Positions 43,922-51,124 of a DNA stretch of 64,000 nucleotides are shown piece after piece. Numbering within the stretch: position 1 is the first letter of the stretch; each line of letters begins with the position of its first letter. This stretch comes from Roseateles_C aquae. GTDB taxonomy: Bacteria; Pseudomonadota; Gammaproteobacteria; Burkholderiales; Burkholderiaceae_C. The translations under genes and the position numbers were made by a program. The DNA is taken from NCBI RefSeq assembly GCF_032337115.1, contig NZ_JAVXZY010000003.1, positions 428,705 through 492,704 of the forward strand. Direction: 5' to 3'. A model generated the notes under the pieces. The model searched no databases. It saw nothing but the letters and a program-made list of their open reading frames with translations, and was not told the origin of the DNA.

Positions 43922-45589
43922 ATGAAGCGATTTGCGCCCCATGCGCTGGTGCTGGCCCTGTTGGCCGGCGTTTTGAATCCGAGCCTGGCCGCGCCGCGGC
44001 CGCCGGCGAAAGAGCGGCTGGACCAGGCCGAGACGCTGCAGTCAGCCGGGAAGTTCGCCGAGGCACTGGCCCTGGTGCAGGCCGATGTCAGCGATGAAGG
44101 CCTGCTGCCGCGCAATGCCTGGCTTTTGCTGCAGCTGCAGGCTGCCACGGGGCAGCTTGAGGCCGCCTGGCAGACGCTGGCAAGGATGGACATCGAGCAG
44201 CAGCTGGTGCCCGCCCAATGGTTGGAGACAGCCAGCGAACTGACGCCCCTGCGTGCCGACCCGCGCTGGCCCGCCACCCTGGCCAAGGCCCGCGCCCGCG
44301 ATGCCTTGCGCGAACGGCTCTACGAGGCGCGTGCCATCGAAACACCGTTTCGCGAGACGCTGCCGCTGAACGAGCGCATCGCCGGCGTGTCGCGCCTGTG
44401 GGCCGAGGTCAAGACCCATTTCGCCAACTTCGAGCTGGTGCCCGAGCTGGACTGGGACGCGCTCTATCTGCAGACGCTGGAGCGCGTCAAGGCCACGCCG
44501 CGCACCGAGGACTACTACCGTGAGCTGATGCGGATGATGGCGCGCTTGCAGGATGGCCACAGCAACGTCGTCGTGCCGGATGAGCTGCGCGACCGCATGC
44601 TGGCCCGGCCGGCCTTGCGCACCCGGCAGATCGAGGGCCATGTGGTGATCAGCCAGCTGCTCGATCCGGAGCTGGCCCGACTGGGCCTGGCCGTGGGCCA
44701 GGAGATCATCGCCATTGACGGACAACCGGTGCAGGCCTATGCGCGACAGCAGATTCAGCCGTTCACCTCGGCGTCCACAGCGCAGGACTTGGCGCAGCGC
44801 CTCTACGATTACAACCTGCTGCGCGGCGATGTGCGAAAGCCGGTCAAGCTGACCTTGCGCGACGCCGCTCCGGGCGCGGTTCGCCAGCTTCGGGTGCCAC
44901 GGCTGGATGGCAAGGCCCGGGCCGCGCTGTTCGCCAAGAACGACGGTGCCTTCGGCTGGCGCATGCTGCCGGGCGATGTGGCCCTGGTGGAGCTGCGCGG
45001 CTTCGGCGACGACAAGCCGGCCCAAGCCTACCTCGCCGCCTTCGAGCAGATTGCCAAGGCGCGGGCCATCGTCTTCGATCTGCGCGAGAACGGCGGTGGC
45101 AACGGCAGCGTGGGCTATCGCATCCTCTCGACGCTGAGCCCGCAGCCCTTCGAAACCTCGCAGTGGTGGACCCGCTCGCAGGTGTCCGCCTGGCGGGCCT
45201 GGGGCCTGCCCTTGACGATTGAAGGCGGCAGCCCGGACCTCGTGCAGCCCGATGCGCAGCGGCAGTTCAAGGGCCCGGTGGCGGTGCTGACCAGCGGCGC
45301 TACCTACTCGGCCGCCGAGGACTTCGTCGCCGCCTTCAAGCGCATGGCGCGCGGCCCTGTGGTTGGCGAAGCCACCGGTGGCAGCACCGGTCAGCCGCTG
45401 TTCTTCAAGCTGCCCGGTGGCGGCATGGCGCGTGTCTGCAGCAAGCGCGACCTATTGCCCGATGGCACCGAATTCGTCGGCAAGGGCTTGCTGCCCGATC
45501 TTGCCGTTCAGCCTACCTTGGCGGGCTGGCGCTCGGGGAGGGATGAGGTGTTGGAGGCGGCGTTGGAGAGGCTGCAGCGGGGGGAGTAG
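43922..45589 (+). CDS. Secreted S41-family (tail-specific type) peptidase
   Basis: A protein of 555 residues with signal peptide (LVLALLAGVLNPSLAA). An N-terminal helical, TPR-like part (about 25-110) precedes a domain with LQDGHSNVVVP and a PDZ-like segment (LGLAVGQEIIAIDGQPV), and the S41 core: VFDLRENGGGNG and the nucleophilic Ser in VLTSGATYSAAEDFVAAFK, then GEATGGSTGQPLFFKLPGGG. ATG 43922 has GGGAGG upstream. The substrate is unknown. It resembles the secreted S41 enzymes of Gram-negative bacteria rather than Prc itself. Confidence 0.92.
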   Translation: MKRFAPHALVLALLAGVLNPSLAAPRPPAKERLDQAETLQSAGKFAEALALVQADVSDEGLLPRNAWLLLQLQAATGQLEAAWQTLARMDIEQQLVPAQWLETASELTPLRADPRWPATLAKARARDALRERLYEARAIETPFRETLPLNERIAGVSRLWAEVKTHFANFELVPELDWDALYLQTLERVKATPRTEDYYRELMRMMARLQDGHSNVVVPDELRDRMLARPALRTRQIEGHVVISQLLDPELARLGLAVGQEIIAIDGQPVQAYARQQIQPFTSASTAQDLAQRLYDYNLLRGDVRKPVKLTLRDAAPGAVRQLRVPRLDGKARAALFAKNDGAFGWRMLPGDVALVELRGFGDDKPAQAYLAAFEQIAKARAIVFDLRENGGGNGSVGYRILSTLSPQPFETSQWWTRSQVSAWRAWGLPLTIEGGSPDLVQPDAQRQFKGPVAVLTSGATYSAAEDFVAAFKRMARGPVVGEATGGSTGQPLFFKLPGGGMARVCSKRDLLPDGTEFVGKGLLPDLAVQPTLAGWRSGRDEVLEAALERLQRGE

Positions 45590-45771
45590 CGGCACGGACT
45601 CTCACCCAAACCGCTAGCCTCTTAGCGAGTAGCCGCTCATGCCACGCCAGCCAAGCTGTGGCCTGCCGCTCAAACACTGCAAGCACCAGCCCGAGGCGGC
45701 CGCGCAACACCTGACCCCGGCGGAGGCTGGCACACTGTGTCGTCACGGCCCGCTGGCCAAAGGAGGTCCTT

Positions 45772-46857
45772 GTGCTTTTCTCTCACCTGACCATCCAGCA
45801 GCGCATCGCGCTGACACTGGCCCTGAACATCGGCCTGCAGGCCTTCCTCATCATCGGGCTGCTGGCCGGCTGGGGCAGCACGACGCTGATCGTCGGCAGC
45901 CTGTTGATCGGCGCACTCGACATCTGGCTCTACCTGGACAGCGCCGGCGGCACCGGTGACTTCATGCGCCACCTGATGGCGGGCGCCACACGGATGAGCG
46001 AGGGCGATCTGCGTGAGGATGTGCCGATCACCGGCACCGCCTCGGCCCGCGTCGGTCTGACGGTGATGCAGTCGCTGCAGGACCGGCTGCGCAAGATGAT
46101 GAGCACGCTGCGAGATGGCGCCGATCAGGTCAATACCGCGGCCAGCGAGATTGCCGCTGGGAACCAGGACTTGAGCCAGCGCACCGAGCAGGGCAGTGCC
46201 GATCTGCAGGCCGCCGCCAGTTCGATGCGCAGCATGACCGAGGCGGCGCGGCACAGCAGCGAGGCGATGGACGAGGCCAGCGGTCTGGCCCAGTCGACCA
46301 GCCAACAGGCGCGCCAGAGCGGCGAAGTGGTCGGCCGCGCGGTGCAGGCGATGAGCGGCGTCAGCCACTCGAGCCGCAAGATTGCCGACATCATCGGCGT
46401 CATCGATGGCATCGCCTTCCAGACCAATATCCTGGCGCTGAACGCGGCCGTCGAGGCGGCGCGGGCCGGCGAGCAGGGGCGCGGCTTTGCCGTGGTGGCG
46501 GGCGAGGTGCGTTTGCTGGCGCAGCGCAGCGCCGAGGCCGCGCGCGAGATCAAGACGCTGATCAGCAGCTCGGTCGAGCAGGTCGATGCCGGCTCGAATC
46601 TGGTCAACGATGCCGGCTCGCGCATGCAGGAAGTGGTGAGCAGCATCGAGCGCGTGGCGGCCCTGATTGCCGACGCGACGCAGATGGCACGCACGCAAAG
46701 CAGCGGGCTGCGCGAGATTGCCGATTCAGTAGACCGCCTGGATCAATCGATGCAGCAGAACGCCGCGCTGGTGGAGCAGGGCGCGGCGGCGGCCGAGAGC
46801 CTCAAGTCGCAGGCCGGGCGCTTGAATGAGCTGGTGGCGCAGTTCCGCCTGCGCTGA
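45772..46857 (+). CDS. Methyl-accepting chemotaxis protein without periplasmic sensor
   Basis: A protein of 361 residues with two adjacent N-terminal membrane helices joined by only a few residues (ALNIGLQAFLIIGLLAGW and TTLIVGSLLIGALDIWLYL), a HAMP-like linker, and the signalling domain with hairpin tip AFQTNILALNAAVEAARAGE, followed by GRGFAVVAGEVRLLAQRSAEAA. No ligand-binding domain is present, so it may sense membrane state or act through a partner. The start is GTG 45772 with a strong AAAGGAGG site; ATG codons further in would cut the first helix. No che genes are adjacent. Confidence 0.93.
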   Translation: MLFSHLTIQQRIALTLALNIGLQAFLIIGLLAGWGSTTLIVGSLLIGALDIWLYLDSAGGTGDFMRHLMAGATRMSEGDLREDVPITGTASARVGLTVMQSLQDRLRKMMSTLRDGADQVNTAASEIAAGNQDLSQRTEQGSADLQAAASSMRSMTEAARHSSEAMDEASGLAQSTSQQARQSGEVVGRAVQAMSGVSHSSRKIADIIGVIDGIAFQTNILALNAAVEAARAGEQGRGFAVVAGEVRLLAQRSAEAAREIKTLISSSVEQVDAGSNLVNDAGSRMQEVVSSIERVAALIADATQMARTQSSGLREIADSVDRLDQSMQQNAALVEQGAAAAESLKSQAGRLNELVAQFRLR

Positions 46858-46954
46858 CGAAACTGACCTCAATGTGAAACAGGCAGGGCGCGCCATCGAA
46901 GCGGGCCGCTGCCTGTCTAGCCTGAGCCCGTGGCTCAGCGCATGAGCCGCAAGC

Positions 46955-47599
46955 TCAACGCTGAACCGATGCGCGCCGACGCAGGCCGAGCGCTGTCAGG
47001 GCCAGGGCGCTGAGGGCCAGGCTGCCTGGTTCTGGCAGGCGGTTGCCGGCGTCCGCATTCAGGATCAGGTTGTCTATCCCTACCGCGTAGTCGTTGATGC
47101 CACGCAGTTCGAGACTCTGCAGATTGCTGAAGCCCGACACGCTATAGGCGGCCCAGGTGGTGCTGTAGCTGAGCGTCGTCGTGATGGTGCCGCCGCCGAA
47201 CAGGGTTCCGATCAATTGAAGGGAGGTGTTGGCTGCTTGCGGCGTGAAGTTCGGAAAGAGGCTGGCGATCTCGATGCTGTTGAGCGAGAACGGCGCGGCG
47301 CCAGTCAGGCGGATCGCGGTGCCCCGGTCGCAGGTGTTGTCATAGGCGCAGAAGCCAAAGACCGCGCTGCCGTTGGTGTTCACGCCGGAGGTTTTTCCAA
47401 AAATACCGTCGTTGATTGGCGTTGGCTTCAGATTGGTCAGGGTGAAGCCAGATTCGGTATACGGTGTGATGGGCGTGCTGGAATCGCTATCCCCGACGAC
47501 ACCTTCAAAGCCCAGCTTGACTGGCGTGGCAAACGCGCTGAAGGGCAATGTGACGAGGCTGAGCGCCAGCAGCGCACTTTGAATGTTCTTTTTGAGCAT
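46955..47599 (-). CDS. PEP-CTERM exported protein
   Basis: A protein of 214 residues with signal peptide MLKKNIQSALLALSLVTLPF...FA and PEP-CTERM tail LPEPGSLALSALALTALGLR followed by RRA. The mature domain (PVKLGFEGVVG, GFTLTNLKP, NGSAVFGFCAYDNTC, GFSNLQSLELRGIND, VGIDNLIL) is the beta-sandwich type common among PEP-CTERM proteins and is unrelated to the pair at 13380/18173. No SARP-like repeats are visible upstream. It converges with the chemoreceptor gene. Confidence 0.88.
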   Translation of the reverse strand: MLKKNIQSALLALSLVTLPFSAFATPVKLGFEGVVGDSDSSTPITPYTESGFTLTNLKPTPINDGIFGKTSGVNTNGSAVFGFCAYDNTCDRGTAIRLTGAAPFSLNSIEIASLFPNFTPQAANTSLQLIGTLFGGGTITTTLSYSTTWAAYSVSGFSNLQSLELRGINDYAVGIDNLILNADAGNRLPEPGSLALSALALTALGLRRRASVQR

Positions 47600-48051
47600 G
47601 AGAGTCCCTTGAATCAGTGATCACGCCGGATTCGGCGGAGATGGCCCAGCAAAACCTGGGCCAGTTCGAAAAAGTAGTAACGAATCAAATGCTTGCGTCA
47701 GCGGTGCGAGACCGGCCGCGCACCGCTGTAAAGCGCCTCGACGCAGCCTCAGTGGCAGACTGGTCTCAGCGGCGTATCAGAGCGCTCGCTGCCACCAATT
47801 TCTTCGTGCGACGAAGGACGCCAGCGACGGCTCAAAGCAGGGGGCCAGCGCTGCAGCGGATTTGATTCCTTGTTGATCTCGCTTGGGCGGGGAGCGCCTG
47901 TCTTGTGCAACATGCGCCCGCTTGATGCCAAATAAAGCAGCTTGGATGTGGCCACGGCCGGGCTGCTTGCACGAGATGATGGCCTGCCGGTGCGATGGCG
48001 CAGAATCAACCCGTGTGTCGCAGCGTCGCCTGCGCAAAAGGAGAGAGGACG
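47600..48051. other. 452-base intergenic region, no gene recognised
   Basis: Divergent promoters for the PEP-CTERM gene and the isomerase gene must lie here. Short open frames exist on both strands but lack ribosome sites and family features. A locally AT-rich stretch (around 47665-47690) could belong to the PEP-CTERM promoter. I see no RNA gene, repeat array or mobile element. Confidence 0.5.
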
Positions 48052-48699
48052 ATGCCGATTGATGACGTCTCAGCGCTACGGTCGCAGCGGTCCGCGCTGC
48101 AGTTCTTTTTCGATTTTTCATCGCCGTACAGCTACATCGCCTCCGAATGGATAGAGGCAGTCGCGGCGCGCCATGGTCGCCATGTGCAATGGCAGGCCAT
48201 GCTGTTGGGGGTGACCTTTCAAGCCGCCGAGCTGAAGCCGCCGGTGGCCTACCCGCTCAAGCGCGAGTACGTACTGCGTGATTTCGAACGCTCGGCTCAT
48301 TTCGCTGGCCTGCCTTATCGCCAGCCGGAGAAGTTTCCGATCCCGACCCAGAACGCCGCCCGGGTGTTCTGGTGGCTGAATGACAGCGTTGATGGCGCCC
48401 GCGCCGTGGCCTGGGCGCGCGCCGGCCTGCGGGCCTACTTCACCCGCGGCGTGCCGCTCAACGACGCGGCGGCCTTGCGCGAGCTGGCCAGCGAGCAGGG
48501 CCTGGATGCCGATGCGGCCGAGGCGGCCTGGAGCGATGAGCGCTGGAAGCAGCGGCTCAAACAGGCCAATGAGGAGGCGCTGGCACGTGGCGTGTTTGGC
48601 GCGCCGTTTTTTATCGTCGACGGCGAGCCCTTCTGGGGCAATGACCGTCAGGCGCAGATCGAGCGCTGGCTGGCCAGCGGGCCGTTCACACGGCTTTGA
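48052..48699 (+). CDS. 2-hydroxychromene-2-carboxylate isomerase-like DsbA-family protein
   Basis: A protein of 215 residues of the thioredoxin/kappa-GST fold. It has FFFDFSSPYSYIASEWIEA with the Ser that replaces Cys in this family, an all-helical middle, and GVFGAPFFIVDGEPFWGNDR, the cis-Pro loop and GSH-binding end typical of HCCA isomerases. The family acts in naphthalene-type aromatic degradation or in other glutathione-dependent isomerisations. No aromatic-degradation genes are near, so the substrate is open. ATG 48052 has GGAGAGAGG upstream; the GTG-type start 57 bases earlier has none. Confidence 0.9.
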   Translation: MPIDDVSALRSQRSALQFFFDFSSPYSYIASEWIEAVAARHGRHVQWQAMLLGVTFQAAELKPPVAYPLKREYVLRDFERSAHFAGLPYRQPEKFPIPTQNAARVFWWLNDSVDGARAVAWARAGLRAYFTRGVPLNDAAALRELASEQGLDADAAEAAWSDERWKQRLKQANEEALARGVFGAPFFIVDGEPFWGNDRQAQIERWLASGPFTRL

Positions 48700-48721
48700 A
48701 CGGCGTGGCCTGTTTGCATCC

Positions 48722-49540
48722 TCAGCTTGGTGCCAGCAGCCCTGCCTTTTTCAGGATGCGCTGGTAGCTGCCGTCGGCCTTCATGGCGCTTAGGCCGCGG
48801 TCGAAAGCCTGCACCCACGCACGCGCCAGCGGGTAGCGGCGGTGGCCCGCCAGATAGGCGTCCTTGAACTCCAGCCGCGGCTCCTTCCACTCAATCTTCA
48901 GCGCCATCTCGGGCTGCTGCCTGAGCAGGTACTCGCCGGCGGCGCGGTCGGCAAAGGCCAGTGCAATGCGGCCATGGTGCAGCATGGTGAAGTTCTGTCG
49001 CACGCCCAGTACCTGGTAGCGCAGGACGTCTTTTTCCAGCAATTGAGCTGGCAGATAGCTGCCGCGTTCAACGCCGATCAGCTGGCCACTCAACTGCTTC
49101 ACCGGCGTCCCCACCGGGCCGAACAGGCCCAGTTCCTGGCGCACGATGGGTGCCGAGAAGTCGTACAGCCGATCACGTTCGGCATTGCGCCAGATGCCGA
49201 CGATGGCGCATTCGCCGGCCTCAGCCTGCTTGAGCAGCCGGACCCAGGGCAGGAAGCTGATGCTGACCGGCAGGCCAACATGGCGGAAGGCCTCGGTGGC
49301 GATTTGCAGCACCGGGCCGTTGTCAGGCAGCTCGTGGCTGTTGTAGGGCGGATAGTTGCCAACGCATAAAGGAACCGGCTCGGCCGCCAGGCACGGCATT
49401 GTGAGTGGGCCAAGGACGCCCAGCAAGGCCAGCCGCCGGCACTTGTGGCGCGGCGGCGGTGTGTAGCGGCGGTGAAGGTGGTGGCTTGGCGTCAAGGCTT
49501 GAACGGCGGCCCAGCAGCACAAGCGGCTGGCAGGCGCCAA
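48722..49540 (-). CDS. Periplasmic solute-binding protein (SBP family 3)
   Basis: The product is an amino-acid-type binding protein with an N-terminal signal sequence (RRLALLGVLGPLTMPCLA) and the two-lobe domain: LCVGNYPPYNSHELPDNGPVLQIATEAFRHVGL, GECAIVGIWRNAERDRLYDFSAPIV, FADRAAGEYLL and DGSYQRILKKAGLL. No permease or ATPase gene is adjacent, so it may serve a distant transporter or act as a sensor. The start is uncertain: the longest frame begins at TTG 49540, which places about 35 residues before the hydrophobic core, so the true start is probably downstream at a non-ATG codon. Confidence 0.85.
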   Translation of the reverse strand: MAPASRLCCWAAVQALTPSHHLHRRYTPPPRHKCRRLALLGVLGPLTMPCLAAEPVPLCVGNYPPYNSHELPDNGPVLQIATEAFRHVGLPVSISFLPWVRLLKQAEAGECAIVGIWRNAERDRLYDFSAPIVRQELGLFGPVGTPVKQLSGQLIGVERGSYLPAQLLEKDVLRYQVLGVRQNFTMLHHGRIALAFADRAAGEYLLRQQPEMALKIEWKEPRLEFKDAYLAGHRRYPLARAWVQAFDRGLSAMKADGSYQRILKKAGLLAPS

Positions 49541-49586
49541 GCATAGCGCCGCCTGCAGCGTTGCGGCCGTGTGGAAGTTGGCGCGC

Positions 49587-50366
49587 TCAGCCGTTGCTGC
49601 GCTTGCGTGCTTCCAACTGTGCCCAAATCGTGTCGGCCTGGCGCGCGGCCAGCTGCTTCTGCTCGTCGCTGAGCTGCTGGTAATCGCGCGTGGTCAGGAA
49701 CCAGTCGGCACTGAGCTTGTCGCCGACCCGCTGGGCGATCAGGTTCCAGGCCGCCGCGTCGGTGGGCCGACGCTCGATCAAATAGGCCTCAGAGATCATT
49801 GCCGCGGCGTGCAGATTGCCGGCCAGATAAGCCTGTTGCAGTGCTTGGCGGGCGGCATCGCGATAGGCGAAGCCGGGTTCGAATTCGGGCTCGGTGGGTT
49901 TGCCGTCAAGCGCAAACAGATAGCGCTCGGCCAGATGGGTCAGGGCCTGGCGGTCATTGCTGGCCGCCGTGCGACGCAGTTCGGCCAGCGGCATCCGGTA
50001 ATAGCGCTCGTCGATGTGATAACCGAGGCGGCGCAGCGAGTCATTGAGGGCGAGTTGCTCGGCCGTCTCGGGCTCGAGCTTTGGCTCGGCGGCCTCGCCG
50101 GGCTCTCCACTGTGCTGGGCCGCTGCGGCATTGAGCGCCTGCCAGGCGTCGCCCGACTGGGTGCCGGAGGCGCTGCTCGCTGGTGCTGGCGTGGCGAACA
50201 GATCGCGCAGGCCGGTGTTCTTGCCGGCATCGGCGGCGCGCTGCGCCGCTTCGGCGGCCTGCTGGGCCGCCAGCCGCTGCTGCTCGGCCTGCTCGTCCTG
50301 CCAGTACCAAACCAGCAGCGCGGCAGCGCCGAGTGCAGCAGCCAGGGTCGCCTTGATGGGCTTCAT
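49587..50366 (-). CDS. Membrane-anchored hypothetical protein
   Basis: A protein of 259 residues with one N-terminal helix (KATLAAALGAAALLVWYW), then a charged, Ala/Gln-rich coiled-coil-like segment (EQAEQQRLAAQQAAEAAQRA) and a helical C-terminal domain with repeat-like pairs (ALTHLAERYLFAL, ALQQAYLAGNLHAAAMISEAY, AWNLIAQRVGDKLSADW), resembling Sel1/TPR helices. It should face the periplasm. No family was recognised. It lies 14 bases after the end of the metallopeptidase gene, in the same direction, so the two are probably co-transcribed. Confidence 0.65.
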   Translation of the reverse strand: MKPIKATLAAALGAAALLVWYWQDEQAEQQRLAAQQAAEAAQRAADAGKNTGLRDLFATPAPASSASGTQSGDAWQALNAAAAQHSGEPGEAAEPKLEPETAEQLALNDSLRRLGYHIDERYYRMPLAELRRTAASNDRQALTHLAERYLFALDGKPTEPEFEPGFAYRDAARQALQQAYLAGNLHAAAMISEAYLIERRPTDAAAWNLIAQRVGDKLSADWFLTTRDYQQLSDEQKQLAARQADTIWAQLEARKRSNG

Positions 50367-50380
50367 GGCTGCTGCTCCGT

Positions 50381-50944
50381 TCAGATTGCGGTCAGGCAGG
50401 TGTTCAGACCATTGGCATAGCCGTAGCGCGAGTAGTAGTCGCGCTGCGAGGGCGTGCCATGGGTCGAGTAGTCGGCCGCGGCGCGCGCCGACTTCACCGC
50501 CGATTCAATGAACGCCGGGTAGCGCAGATTGGTTTGCGCGTATTTGGCGAAGGTGCCGGCCACGCAATCGGCCTGCAGCTCCTGATACGGCGCGCGTTTG
50601 TTGATGCCTCGGGCGAACTGGATGGTATGGCCCCACTCATGGGCAATGATGAACTTGGCCACGTAGTTGCCGTAGCTGTTTTCCTGGCCTTGCAGAAAGC
50701 GCTGGCCGACGCTGATGGTGTAGGGGCTGCAGGCCACGGCGCTGCCGGGGGTGCCTTCGCCACAGGCGTTGCGGTCGACGTAGACGGTCGGGCGGGAATA
50801 GCCGCCCAGCTGGCCGCGAATCTCGGTGGCCGAGTTCTGGATGTAGGTGTTGTTGACGACACCTGCCTGAGCCAGTGGTGCAGCGGCCAGCAAGGCCAGC
50901 AGCAGGGCGGAGGCGTGACGGATCGATGCAGGGGAGGTTTGCAT
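50381..50944 (-). CDS. Short secreted neutral zinc metallopeptidase (YpfJ-like)
   Basis: A protein of 187 residues with signal peptide (SALLLALLAAAPLAQAG), the zinc motif IAHEWGHTIQ (HExxH) and the third-ligand region YQELQADCVAGTFAKY, which is the signature pairing of the YpfJ-type (PF04228) neutral zinc metallopeptidases. It is shorter than the usual family members, which reach about 280 residues. ATG 50944 is chosen because the signal peptide follows at once; longer starts add charged residues. The substrate is unknown. The membrane-anchored protein gene downstream may encode a partner. Confidence 0.85.
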   Translation of the reverse strand: MQTSPASIRHASALLLALLAAAPLAQAGVVNNTYIQNSATEIRGQLGGYSRPTVYVDRNACGEGTPGSAVACSPYTISVGQRFLQGQENSYGNYVAKFIIAHEWGHTIQFARGINKRAPYQELQADCVAGTFAKYAQTNLRYPAFIESAVKSARAAADYSTHGTPSQRDYYSRYGYANGLNTCLTAI

Positions 50945-51124
50945 GATGTGGATCTCGCAATCAGAGATGTGTGACAGAAATGCCAGGACCTGGCGTCTGG
51001 TGCGCGCATACCGCACGACTTCTTTACGCGCCCGGCCAGTGTGCAAATGTCAGCAACGGCGGATACACAGGGTTTCCAAGGGCTTCCGGTGCAAACCCTG
51101 ATGGAAGGTCTAGCAGGGTCGGCG

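Noticed and set aside
46879..46938. Two hairpins between the chemoreceptor and PEP-CTERM genes (CAGGCAG/CTGCCTG and CTGAGCC/GGCTCAG)
   Set aside because: No T-run on either side; GC-rich hairpins of this size are common by chance here, so not called as terminators.
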